A stretch of 64,000 nucleotides of DNA from Sabethes cyaneus (taxonomy: Eukaryota > Arthropoda > Insecta > Diptera > Culicidae). The stretch lies in contig NC_071353.1 of the NCBI RefSeq assembly GCF_943734655.1, positions 81,188,409 to 81,252,408 on the forward strand, given 5' to 3'. The notes under the pieces were generated by a model. That model worked only from the letters and a program-made list of their open reading frames with translations. It made no database searches and was not told where the DNA came from. Both the position numbers and the translations under genes were made by a program. Shown one piece after another: positions 1-11,271 of the stretch. Position 1 is the first letter of the stretch; each line of letters opens with the position of its first letter.

Positions 1-162
1 ATTGGAAACTGATAAATTGAGCGTTCAAATTGTCTTTACACACTATCCCCCGACATAATCCCTCCATTACTGGAGCATCTACCCTAAATAAAATAAAATC
101 TATGCGTCTATCGCTCTACGCGTAATATGTACCATGAAAGATTGAAAATAATGAAGCACTGT

Positions 163-1363
163 TTAACCGTTATGTGTGCAACAGGGTAACCGGGTACCTT
201 TTCAGTTTTAAAATAGTTATAACTCATTCAATTTCAAACATACGTCATTTTGCGACATCGTAAAACTCGTTGATCTTAAGTAATTGAGGTTTGTTTGGTG
301 CATATCCATAAATGAGATTAGCAATGAGAGGCACTTGATTTTTTTTATTACCTAGGAGGGCGACAAGTGTACCCGGGTACCCATGATTTGCTATGTTCAT
401 AACTTTGGCTATCTAGAACCGATTGGGATGAAACGAGTGGCATTTGATTCGTACATTTCTCTAGTTTTGATTAGATAAAGCATTTGGCTATCAAATGACA
501 TGTAGTTCCCGCGAATCGGTAATTCCGGAGCAACGTCCGGTAAAACGTGGGAAGCCGCTTGTTTTGAAAGAATATCAGCTTTCAGCAAAGCTATTAGTTT
601 TGAACTTGACATTGTGGACCCTTTTTTCATCTTATTATATAAATTGGTGACTTTAGATCGCATTGGCCATTCCAGAATTGGGTTCCTGTAGGGTTACAGA
701 TGGCCAGTTGGGTGCCTAATCCAATATTATAATTGGTTTAGCGGGTCTTTTAGATGTTTTGAACTGATATGGCCAGTTTAGTACTGATTAATAATTTCGG
801 AACTGGTTCCAAATGGGTAACTGATGGTTCTACGCTTTGAACTGTCCTGATAATGCTAAACATTATCTTGAATCCTGCGGTATGATCTGTGACCCCGTAG
901 ATACCATTTTCGAAATAACCAATCAAAATACATCGAAATGTAAAAAATATCACCTACCGAACTAATTCCAAGAACTTTGATACCCATATTACTAGGTTTT
1001 ACCACGAATCCTAGACTGGTCACCCATGACCCCACAGGAACCTACTCCGGAATGGCCAACCTGATTTATCTCATTATATGAAATAGTTCATTGTATGAAT
1101 TTTTAGAGTTTTTATATCCGCATGACTGATTTTCCTGCAATACAATCAGTTCTCTACCTCACAGCGAACACTCTGTCGGAATTCTGGATTTTCGAGCCCC
1201 GTATGTCTTTTAATGGCCAAATGGCCAAATAATTCAAAACTAGATAAATTACCGAATCAAATGACACCTATTTCATCAAAATCGTTTTATAATTCTTGAT
1301 GTTATAACAATATCAATTTTGGGTACCCCAGAGGTGTTTTTTTGTCGCACACATAACGGTTAA
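163..1363. repeat. TTAA-flanked non-autonomous element, copy 1
   Basis: The copy begins TTAACCGTTATGTGTGC and ends with the inverse GCACACATAACGGTTAA (one base differs), so it has terminal inverted repeats inside a TTAA target, as in piggyBac-type insertions. Just inside the left end is a GGGTAACCGGGTACC block. The interior matches the copy at 14193-15394 in inverted orientation, including the 'ccatttggcc' and 'ggaattccgac'-type segments. No transposase frame is seen. The two copies have almost the same length (1,201 and 1,202 bp). The superfamily is inferred only from the TTAA target. Confidence 0.75.
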
Positions 1364-2194
1364 CTAGAAACCCTCGCATCGTGATTGGTTGGAAAAGATG
1401 TCATTAATTGTGTTCGACACATCAGCCCGTTGTTTGTGAACAGCCCCTGCTATGTGAACAGCCCTAGTGAGTTAGCGTGACGCAGTATCTATGCGAAACT
1501 GATTGGGTGACAGTGTCAAACTGATATCATAAATGAGCATAAACGAATTGTAAATAAACCGTGATTATTTCGATAGCTGAGATTCGATTGCAGTAAAAAG
1601 AATTTTCAATTAAAATTAAACTTACATTTCTATTTTGGAATTATACTTACGTTAAAGGTAAACTATATTTACATTCTTAAATCGATATTAACACTTACAT
1701 GCTATTTATTTAAGCTAACACGTTAAAACTTAAGTCTAAAAAGAATCTTTTTGTGCGCGGATAAAAACTTGTACGGAGACTGAAATGTGAGTAATATTAT
1801 GAATCTAGAAGTGAACTGTGCAGAGTCTAAATTACAGCCACAAAGAATCGCCCAAGCCTTTATTGTTTAGTCAACTGAATACGACTGACTGTGCTTAGCA
1901 ATCTATACGACAACGATTACCGAACTGTTCAGACAGCTCGTCGCATCGGCGGCACAGTGTAACGCTGCCGAGGTGGTATATAGCGCGAGGCATGTTCTGA
2001 TACTGGCATAAGCGATATACTGTACCAAGCGCATTCAACCCCTACATCTATCCTCTTCTCACATGATGAAATATGAAAAAAAAAACTTAATATAAAAGCA
2101 TAGAAACAAGCCTAACTTACATACTTCACAAAAAAATTATCAACGAATTTGCCATTTACTATATTTATTACTATTGTACTATCCGTACTCTACC
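1364..2194. other. Unassigned AT-rich stretch
   Basis: No convincing coding region. Positions about 1368-1396 (cgtgattggttgg) match a short piece of the mosaic repeat also seen near 6975 and 32820. At 1411 the sequence starts TGTTCGACACATCAGCCCG, which has the look of an LTR start on the plus strand, but I found no partner copy in the window, so this is only a possibility. Confidence 0.3.
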
Positions 2195-2665
2195 CTAGCC
2201 ATACACATAATCATGTAAACAAATATTATGCAACAGGTCAAAACAAAACAGACAGCTCCGACCGTATTGAGACACACGGCGGGCGCAAGCACCAGCGCCT
2301 TGCATACACTTCACAAGTGCACGCATTCTGCTGAGCTGGTTCTCCGACCCGTCGGTGACCGATGTGACTCGGTGTTCAGTAAGGATTCGAATTACAATTC
2401 CAGAACCAAATGTATCGAACAAAGAATCTTTCTGTCCCAGTAGTCTATCTCTTTTTAGCTTTAAGAATGCATTTAGAATAGGGAAAATAACGATATGCAT
2501 TACCGATATTTTCCACCAAAATTTAACTATAAAAGCAAACCCTTCGAATAATAAAGTAAGCCATTTCGACTTCAGACTTAGTGCATTTAATGCGACCCCA
2601 ATCGGGCTATCGCCAACTGAAGAATTAAGTCCCTCGAGCAACCCCGAGATCCGTTGATCTACCAC
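2195..2665 (-). other. Unassigned 156-codon ORF with hydrophobic segment
   Basis: This is an open frame on the minus strand. It contains a strongly hydrophobic run around residues 35-70 with aromatic residues (FWWKISVMHIVIF) followed by a basic stretch (KLKRDR), the pattern of a membrane anchor with a short cytoplasmic side. It lies downstream, in the transcriptional sense, of the BEL/Pao pol region on the same strand but is separated from it by unrelated repeats. I do not recognise the family. An envelope-like remnant of a retroelement is one possibility, and a chance ORF is another. A plus-strand frame overlaps it. Confidence 0.2.
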
Positions 2666-4285
2666 GGGCTATTGCATGGTTTTGGCTCTCAGAAGCAGTC
2701 CAGTTTTCGTCAGTATTTTTCTATCTCGGCAAACCGTCCGCTTCGGTAAATGTTAAACGAGCTACGCGAATGGTGAATAGTGATATATTATATGGCGACA
2801 CGTAACGTTTGTTACCGTTCGTCGGTAACTTTATTTTGTGTGGCAATGTACGGCCCAAATTATGTCCAGATAGCTTAATTAGTATTGCAAACGCGGGATG
2901 GTGAATACGGCATGTTCGGGGTTTTGACATGCAGAGGCGCTGTGGTGAGCCAGTCCACTGAACTGTTGGATCGAACCAGGATGTCAGCAGTGTGGAGAGT
3001 TTCACCGAAGAATCTCGAACTGGCGAACCGAGGCGCTGCTCGGGAGTGCTGATTGAGTCGCGATCGTGAACGGATCGTTCGCCATCTAGTGAAACGAGCA
3101 GTTAGTCACACGAGCTGCTATAGTTGTCCTACGGAGAGCCGAAAGCCAGCCAGTCGACGGAAAGAGGAGTGTGATCCTCCATTGCGAGCCAGTCAGCACG
3201 AGGTCCCGGAAAACGTCATTTCGTCATTATTTATCGATGTTGCCCCGGCCTTAACCAGTAACTCGGCAGCTTGGTCCTGTTCGGGCGCCGAGTGGGATCT
3301 TTCATTTGCGAATCCCCAGTCAGCACGCATATACCCATAATTCAGCGAGTTGTCAGCGTACGCCATCCGGTTTATGACCGGTAGTGGAGATCATCCTGCA
3401 GCATACCGTCTTCAATTACTACAGTCGCCCTCCGGCCGCGACGTTTCGTTCGGCCTCTTTGAAGGCGAACCACGATACGAGATTTTCTAACCTCGCAGCC
3501 CACCCGGATAACCGGCTAGAACACCGCCGACTCACCAGCCCCGCAGTCCATGTTTCGAATGAATAAACTTTCGTGAAAGGTACGTTTTGTCAGGTCAGTC
3601 CACACATCCGAAATCTCCTTCGTAACCACAACGCCCTGGGACTCGGAAGCAAAAGAGGCCTTCCGTGCACACTCCACGACTCCCAGACCAGGAGTCGAAG
3701 CTTTGGCAGCTCCCCCTTCTGGGTTGCTTCGCCTTTCCGAGGCTAGAGCTTATACGTTCAACCTGTAATCTTCAGACACAAGTGCGTGATGCTGCTGATT
3801 CACGCAACGGAACCAGCCAAGACCTCACCCATGATACGACAACAGAAACACGACACCACACGACCGATACCAAAACAACTACAAGCGCGATAATTACAAC
3901 AGGAGAAATAACCTTCCTTGGCTGCAATGAAATATAACACGACACTGGCTCATACAGAAACAACTTTCGTACCAGCGGTGACATGGAGTAGCTGGACCCT
4001 GTACAACAACAACAAACACGTTAGTCGATTCAGCCAAACCATCAGCTATTACATATATAGGCAGATTCATCATTATGGTTACAGCCACGTATTAACTATA
4101 AGACAACAACATGAAGCCGGAAGAAGAGGAAGTCTACGCGGAGCTAGGAAAACTCCTCGAAGACATACTAGAGGAGCTTGGAAAAGAGAATCCAAAGCAG
4201 CAATCATGGATCAACACCGAACCGGCACACGACAAAGCACACGAGTGAATATGAATTATGCGTGAGTGAAATTCTTCTTATCTTA
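2666..4285. other. Unassigned region, no recognisable gene
   Basis: This is a comparatively GC-richer stretch with short ORFs on both strands and none that I recognise. It contains two copies of 'cagtcagcacg' (about 3190 and 3318) and an AATAAA at about 3561. An ATG at 4111 opens a 45-codon acidic reading frame ending at 4248, followed at about 4261 by a GTGAGT that could be a splice donor. The region is cut at 4286 by a MITE-like insertion. Confidence 0.3.
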
Positions 4286-5647
4286 TAGGGTAATTTGGGG
4301 GAATTTGGACACCCTCAGCAAATCACCTATTATCCCAAAATGTATGCATCAAAACTCAAAAAAGTTGAATCGTATACTGAGATTTACTTGTTTTCTGTTT
4401 ACCAGCGGAGTTTAACAATTGTATCTAGCTTAGTTTTGCTAAAATAGGTTAAAATAAAAATAATGATTTTTTGGCAGCAAAATTTTGTTTGGGGTGATAT
4501 GGACACCCACTGGGGTGAAATGGACAATGTGTAAAAAAACGGTTGTTTTTAACGAAATAACATACTGAGGCTCATAGCAGATAACTTAGAAACACATATT
4601 AACTAGTAATAGTGTTTCGAACTCAATTCCGTCTATCTGAGTGGAAGAGCCAGTTCATAAGTTATACCAATATCACTTTAGTTTTTTCGCAAGTAAACAA
4701 AACCTTACTTCGAAGAATATAGATCTTATTTAAAGTCTTATTCGACATGTGTCACATGCAAGTGCTCCTGCATTAGTTCCTGGTGGCTCATAGAGGGTGG
4801 TCAAACCTAAAGCTGAAGCTATAATGACAGTTCGACATATCGATTGGGATAAAATAGTTACGATAACAAAATGAAAGTGACATTGCATTTTGCACAACCA
4901 TAGGCATTCAGGGATTAGCCCCGAGTGCCTCAAAAATCACAAATTTCAATATGAATCTGAGTATGAGGGAAAATGACCAGAGAAATATTTCGTTCAGTTA
5001 GTTCTCAAACGCTTCGAAACCCAATTATTAAATTCCCTGACTTTTGTTGCGAATGTTCCCTTTGGCGATTGGCGGGATTGCAAATACTCTCAAATACTCA
5101 AAACCTATTCTTGATTGTCTATAATGATCTTTTCGGTGGATTCTTGTTTTAACATCACATGCACATCTTTTTTGTACTTTTGCGGTATCTAAAATTAAAG
5201 AGACCGAAGAAATGGTTTAAAATCAACTGGACCATGTCACCCCAAAAAAACTGTCCATTTCACCCCACACAGCATACAACACTATGAGTTTAAAAAATTG
5301 GATTTATTTTTATATAATCTAGCTATAATTTTCTGTCAAACAGTTTCTCTTATGTAGCCAAACAGAACTGCACTGCACAATAATTTGAAAAGTTTGTTAA
5401 ATCACTGGAAAAGCCTTAAAACCTAGAGCATCAAAATTACATTTGGTGTCGTTTTAGGCAGTTGTTTTGTTTACATTTACATTTCACAACACCTGTCAAA
5501 GTTAAGCACAATTTTTTTACGTAAATAATGGTGTAAGAAGATAAGGAAGAAGTTGAGAATAGCGTGAATGCAGAGAAACTGCTAGTTTCCGAGATAAAGC
5601 ACCTGTCCATTTTACCCCGGGTGTCCAAATTACCCCAAACGACCCTA
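4286..5647. mobile_element. Non-autonomous DNA transposon, TIR TAGGGTAATTTGGGG
   Basis: The left end TAGGGTAATTTGGGG continues into AATTTGGACACCC. The right end, read in reverse complement, is TAGGGTCGTTTGGGG followed by TAATTTGGACACCC, so about 25 of the 29 terminal bases pair. TA flanks both ends. Further inward are extra copies of a 'ggggtgaaatggaca' motif on the left (about 4490-4530) and its inverse on the right (about 5235-5270 and 5605-5625), forming subterminal arrays. No transposase frame is visible. The element is 1,362 bp. Confidence 0.8.
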
Positions 5648-5850
5648 TATAAAAATGGAAGTGAAAAAGTTCGACCGCGCATCACTTGAGAACGGAGCAT
5701 CCGATTTGAGCCGTCCTTTCTTTATTGTGTTCGTTTCCACCACCACAATGTTTTTACGGCGAGAAAAATCGGAAAATTCACTGGAAAAATTGGAAAACTT
5801 GAAAAATAAATTTTCCATATTAAAACCCGCAACGCATTGTACCGTGAAAG

Positions 5851-6110
5851 CACCTAATTCCGATCACCTAAGGCATGATTCATCTTTGAGTCCCTACTGA
5901 AAAATATAGCTTTGATATTTATTAACACTGTATATGTCTTTAGCAAGTATTTTCAATTATGTTTCATGGAAAAATATTAAAATACCTAAATTATTTACCG
6001 AAAGTTAAAAAAATGCATCATAGTATGATGCATCAGTGCACCTAATTCCGATCATCAATTATAAGGGGGATTCTAATTCCGGTCACAGGTGTATCTAATT
6101 CCGATCACGT
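5851..6110. repeat. Fragment with repeated ctaattccgatcac motif
   Basis: Four direct copies of a 'ctaattccgatcac' motif lie at about 5853, 6040, 6073 and 6093, similar in style to the subterminal arrays of the other non-autonomous elements here. I could not find an inverted partner end, so this is probably one end of a truncated element. The flanking bases 5648-5850 contain a lysine-rich ORF of no recognised family; 6111-6407 show nothing recognisable. Confidence 0.5.
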
Positions 6111-6407
6111 CATAATGAGCTGTTAAAGCAAAAAACTTTTGTCAACTCGTACCAAATGGATCTGAAATGTATTGCTGAAATGTATCCATCTATCTGCAAT
6201 GTATGTCATCTTCTGCTTGCGTTAATGATCATTATTATCATTAGCTTAATATTCATAAAATTTGTGTTTCAACTGCTAACGAGACCAAGTTTATAACAAA
6301 ACGCAAAGGAGACTTTGTTATAAAATACTTACTATCTAGAACTCATCCTGTTATAAATTTGATCGGGTTATTAAACTGAAAGGCTTAGACGTTTTGCTTT
6401 TCTAACG

Positions 6408-6711
6408 CTGCAAAATACATGCTCCATGCGTTGTATTTAACGTTTATCAAAGTAGTAACATTGCATACGTTCAATTCTCAAAAGATTGTGCATTTGAAAA
6501 TAATTTAACAAAATCAAGAACACAAACTATTGCTTTCCTGCTACCTTACTGAAATTAAAGATTGTTTTTATTATCCATGGTTTCCCACGTTGAAGGGATT
6601 TTACCAATTCAATCCTATTTTATCAACAGCACATCTTTTCACTACACTTCTAATGAAACGGCAAGCATGCGTATTCATACAGAGTACCAAACAGTACAGC
6701 TGTAGCACATT
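6408..6711 (+). repeat. Fragment of mosaic repeat shared with 31985-32265
   Basis: The sequence from 'atacatgctccatgcgttgt' through the segment containing 'tttcccacgttgaaggg' to 'catacagagt' matches 31985-32265 in the same orientation with minor differences. It is directly followed by an inverted part of the same family. Confidence 0.75.
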
Positions 6712-7437
6712 TTGACGTAGGACTACGTCTTACGGCAAGTTTTGAGATAGGGTGTCATTCCAAAAAATCAAAAAATGCGAGCGTCACGAAAAATGAAAGG
6801 TATTAGCGCTCAAAATAACTCAGCGGTTTTCCGATCGATTTTCAATATTCTTACACCAATCGATCGGAAAATCTTCTAAAAATTGACCCAAATGACGAAA
6901 AGTATGGATTCTTGATGTTGAACTATTGAAAAATTGAAAATAATGAACCTATGTTTTACCAGAATTCCCAATACGTGATTGGTTGGAAGATTCTTTACGA
7001 TGATCTAAACCTATACCAATTTGATATCTGTGCTTGGGAAGTAAGCCAAAACAAGTGACAAAGTTTCCTCATTTCAACAAGATTTCTTAACACCGCACTT
7101 CAACCTAGACCATTTTGATGTCCTTGCTTGGGAAGTACACCAGAAAGAGTGACAAAGCCCCCTCGTGCCAACAGATTTCTTACGAACGCGATTAAACCTA
7201 GTCCAATCTGATGTCTGTGTTAGGGAAGTGTGCCAGAAAAAATGACACAAGCTCGTTGACCCAACAGATCGCAAATTCTTTACTGCGTGACGATTAAACC
7301 TCGGCGAATTTGATGTCTGTGTTGGAAAAAAATCAGAGGGGTTGTGTACAAGACACGACCGCATATATAGGTGACGCAGGACTACGTAAGTCTCTTTGTA
7401 GTGATAGTGGCATGTATTCATGCTTGTAATCATTCGA
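6712..7437 (-). repeat. Inverted part of mosaic repeat, TIR TGACGTAGGACTACG
   Basis: It starts TGACGTAGGACTACGTC and is the reverse complement of about 32480-33086. It includes four diverged tandem units of about 100 bp (about 6980-7330), each carrying an 'acatcaaa...aggtttaa' core. From about 7328 it switches to 'aaatcagaggggttgtgt' and 'gacgcaggactacg', which match 31844-31955 in the direct orientation. The element ends abruptly at the BEL/Pao integrase near 7437. Confidence 0.7.
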
Positions 7438-8398
7438 TCTTCACGGATTGCATCAACGTCTCCCAGCTTCCTCCCATGTGAGGGCTACTCGGCGGTAAAA
7501 AGGTCCATTTGGTGGTCGGTGTTACGAACTCCTCCAACAATTTTTCTTTGTCCATGGCACGAAGAGTTTCGCGCAACTCCCGTTCTGCTCCAACGAAATT
7601 TGTTCCTCGATCGCTGTAGATTTCTATGGGTGTTCCACGTCGGGCCTCAAAGTTGCGCAAGGCCATAATGCAAGAGCTGGTAGTGAGCGAATGAACGATT
7701 TCTATATGAACAGCGCGTACTACCAGGCATGTTATGAGCACGCCCACCTTTTCTCAGTACGTCTTCCAACTACAACTTGCATGGGACCAAAATAGTCAAC
7801 TCCGACATAAGAGAAAGAGATAAGAGAATGGTCGCGAATAAGCAGCGAGCCGCCCTAGTGGATAGTCCGCCATAAAGGGTGGTTGCGGATGAGCAGCGGC
7901 ATTCTTGCACCACTGGCATTCTCGGCGAACTTTATAGCAGACTCTTCGCAGCTGTGAAATACGATACATTTGACGCAGTTCGTTGACCACGGTTTCATGA
8001 TTTAGATGGTGATATCGCTCGTGGACAGACTTTACGATGAGTACTGTAACTGGATGATTCTTCGCAAGCAGGATGGGGTTGGCAGTCGATGCATCGATGA
8101 ATGGGCAGCCAGCTATTCTTCCACGCATGCGCAACACTCCAACCTCGTCGATGAAAAGAGACAGCTTGTAGATGGAGCTGCTTTTCGGAATCGGCACTCC
8201 TCTAACGTCATTGGTCATCTTGGGGCACGTCAGCAACGAAATTTCTTCGCTGAACGTGTCTCGCTGCGCTTGCCGATAGATACAGCTCTCCGCTACTGCA
8301 AGTTCAATCTGGTTGAGGACTCCAGTGGCCGACTTAGTGCCCTGCATTTTTGCGCGAACGTTCTTTGAAAATCGCAAGACATAGGCGACTATCCGCAC
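7438..8398 (-). pseudogene. BEL/Pao integrase, broken and 3' truncated
   Basis: The frame 8398-7796 carries the H2C2 zinc-binding domain (HERYHHLNHETVVNEL, later CQWCKNA). After frameshifts near 7750-7800 the catalytic core resumes, with an Asp in VDYFGPM, a second in YSDRGTNFVG and a Glu in PHMGGSWE, so all three DDE residues can be traced across frames. The protein stops after SVKIE at the junction with the mosaic repeat (about 7437), so the C-terminal domain is missing. Confidence 0.9.
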
Positions 8399-8555
8399 GA
8401 GCTTTCCCCACTTTGAGTATCTGGAAAAATCTGACAGACTGATAGCCTGCGTGGACGTTTATCGCCAGATTTATCTCGTTATCGGATGATCCGTGATTGG
8501 TCGGCTGGGCTGGCCAATGCCTCTGCTTTTGCCACAGGAAATCAGGTCCCCTGAA

Positions 8556-9134
8556 TCACCGACTCGATGGTGAGAGATCCGGAATTTTCTGCCATTTTGT
8601 GCCTTCGTCCGCCACGTTCAGTTTTGTTGGGACCCAGAACCACTCCGATACGTCGGTGTTTTCCAGTATTTCGCCAACTCTTGCCGCTACAAACTTGCTG
8701 TATCGTCCGTGATCCGAACGTAGCCAACACAGTACGTCTCGCGAATCAGACCAGAAGAATCGTTTCTGAGGCGCTATATGGTGGGTTTCTCCAATGCTTT
8801 TCGCTAGACGCATACCGATCACTGCCGCCTGGAGCTCCAATCGGGGAATAGACATGTACTTCAACGGGGCAACTCGTGTCTTGGCCGTCACGAAAGCACA
8901 CTCTACAACACCGCCTTCTTCGTAGCGAAAGTAGGCAACAGCGGCGTAACCGTTTTCGCTCGCAACGACGAAAACGTGCAGCTGTATCTCGTTGAATTCG
9001 ACCGAAGAGGAAGTTAACGTACGGTAGCACCGTGGAACAGCAACTGATTCAACTTCCTGCAATACGTTGAGCCACGTTCTCCATTTGACGAGCTGCTCAT
9101 CGGCTATTGGCTCGTCCCATCCTATGTTCGATCG
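8556..9134 (-). pseudogene. BEL/Pao RNase H region
   Basis: This region follows the RT after a stop codon. The frame 9062-8556 reads as Pao RNase H: LHVFVVASENGYAAVAYF, then RLELQAAV (catalytic Glu), WSDSRDVLCWL (catalytic Asp) and NVADEGTK. In related elements the first block usually reads F-x-D-A-S. Here the Asp position is Val, a likely loss of one catalytic residue. The domain is followed by frameshifts before the integrase. Confidence 0.88.
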
Positions 9135-11233
9135 TCAGATGTCTTGAAGAAGGACTTTTAGATACACCAATACGTTCGCGAGCAGCCCTAGCGGATCGAA
9201 AACTGACATCAGAGTTCGTAGCACCTCTCGCTTGGTCGGAATCTGCTGTCCAGATAGCAATCCCTGTCCACACCGCATCGGAATTTTGAACGTGAATGAG
9301 TCGCTAATTGTATCCCACCACATCCCGAGTACCTTTTCGGTCGCCAAATCTTCGTTTTGGTTTAGCTTTTTCTGACTCGTTCTGTTTTCGCCCATGGAAT
9401 CCAGCACCTTCTGGGAGTTCGACAGCCAACCACGTATCTCGAAACCACCTTCGGCATAGATGGAGCGAACGGCTTGCGCAAGTTTCGTTGCTTCTTCCTC
9501 TGACTCGACACTGTACAGCATATCGTCTACGTACGTTCTTTGCAAATTGCCACCACAGCTTCCGGGAACTGGTCTTTAAAACGTTCTGCGTTTAGGTTCT
9601 TTACATATTGCGCACTGCTGGGCGAGCAGCTCACGCCAAACGCCGTTGCCTGCATCACGTATACCTTGGGCGCGCTACCAGGAACACTGTCGTTACAGAA
9701 GAATTTCAGACAATGCTGATCGATGCCGTTCATCATCACCTGCAGGAACATTTCGCGAACATCCCCTGAAACAGCTACTCGATACTCGCGAAACAGATGG
9801 AGAACGTGAAGAAGTGGCGTTACTAGGTCTGGTCCTTTCAGCAGAAAGGAGTTCAAGGAGAATCCTCTCGCTTTCGCAGCGGCGTCCAAAACAATGCGGA
9901 GTTTCCCAGGCTTATTCGGGTTAAACACCGGAAAAAACGGCAGATACCACGAACGTCCTTGGTGTATGGCTTCCTCCTGAGGTGACAGTTCACGAATGTA
10001 CCCCTTCGATTTGTAGTCCAGGATATTTTCGCGAAACGCCTTCGCCAGTTCCGGATCACGCCTCATGCGCTTGTCTAAACAGTTATGGCGCTTCAAAGCC
10101 ATCGCTCTGCTCTCCTTCAGCTGCTCATTACCGAATCTCCACAGCAGTGATGTTTCATATCGGTTTCCTTTCCGCTCCATGCTGGATTGTAGTAACTGCA
10201 TGGCCCGCTCATCCTCTGTCGACATCAATGACTTTCCAGGAAGTTGGACTCCCAGGCTGTCCAATGAGAAATAATCCTTGACCGTCGAATGAAGCGTTTC
10301 ACATTCACAGATATGGTAGCTATATGCCGTACTATTTCCCTTCTTCTCCTGTATCGGCACCGAGCAAGGTCCGTAGATCACCCAGCCTAGCCGTGTTAGT
10401 ACTGCTGTAGGTTGGTTTTCACCTCCTTCGCGGGAATCCAACGGATAGTCTAGTCGAGAGTTGTCCACACCTATTAGGATTCGCGGCTTCACTCCAGAAT
10501 ACGGTTCGACAGGAATACCAGACAGATACTGGAAGTGCTTCGTGAGATCTGAAGTGGAAATTGACTGGGATGGCAAATCCAGGTTCTGCACAGTGTGCAC
10601 CTTGGAGAGATGGAAACGCTTGACAGGATTATGGGTGCTGGCGAGTTCGACCGCACACTTCACTAAGTTTCCTTCGTATCTGCCTTGACCGCCAGTCCAC
10701 GTGATGCACAGTGGAGTGTTCTCGCCGTCCAGATGCAATTCTTCCCACAAGCTTTGCTCCATCAAGGTAGAAGTTGATCCTGCGTCGAGGAAGGCATACG
10801 TGTTGATCGAACGGTCTTTTCCATGTATAGTCACTGGGATGTATTTCAATAGCACACCTCCGATCGCGCAATGATGGGCGTTGCACGAAGCTGTCTGCGT
10901 CGTTTCCTCCGGCTTCTTATGTTTTCTGTCGTCGTGTAGCAAGTGATGATGTATCAAGCCGCAACCGTTTTGATTGCAGGGAACTTTCCGTTCGCAGGTC
11001 TTAAAGTGTTTCGTCAGGCACTTCCGGCAGATCTTTTTCTCGTTCACCAACAACCAACGCGAATTCGGCGTCATTTTGAGAAAGCTACTGCACTTATCGA
11101 GGCTACCGCACTCACCGGCGCACGCCAGACAAGCTCTACCACTTGCTCCCGGCCCTGGAGGTTGCGTAGAGTGCACATGTACGTAGGCGTCCTCTTTTCG
11201 ACCTTTTTCTCGATCTTTGGCGGCTTGGTCCAC
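9135..11233 (-). pseudogene. BEL/Pao protease and reverse transcriptase region
   Basis: A 568-codon open frame (11233-9527) opens with cysteine/histidine clusters of zinc-knuckle type. It continues with a DUF1758 aspartic protease whose active-site stretch LDAGSTSTLM is visible near residue 150, then the first half of a Pao-type RT (VSGDVREMFLQV). A frameshift at about 9530-9545 moves to a second frame holding the catalytic YVDD box (TYVDDMLYSV) and the RT connection, ending at a stop near 9135. Length and order match BEL/Pao pol. The protease Asp and RT YVDD look intact, but the frameshift prevents full translation. Confidence 0.93.
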
Positions 11234-11271
11234 ACTTGAGGTCTACTAACTTGACTCATCGTTTCAACCAT

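Noticed and set aside
7074..7433. 119-codon minus-strand ORF with repeated protein blocks
   Set aside because: The protein repeats reflect the tandem units of about 100 bp in a non-coding repeat that also occurs inverted at 32.5-32.8 kb with different open frames.
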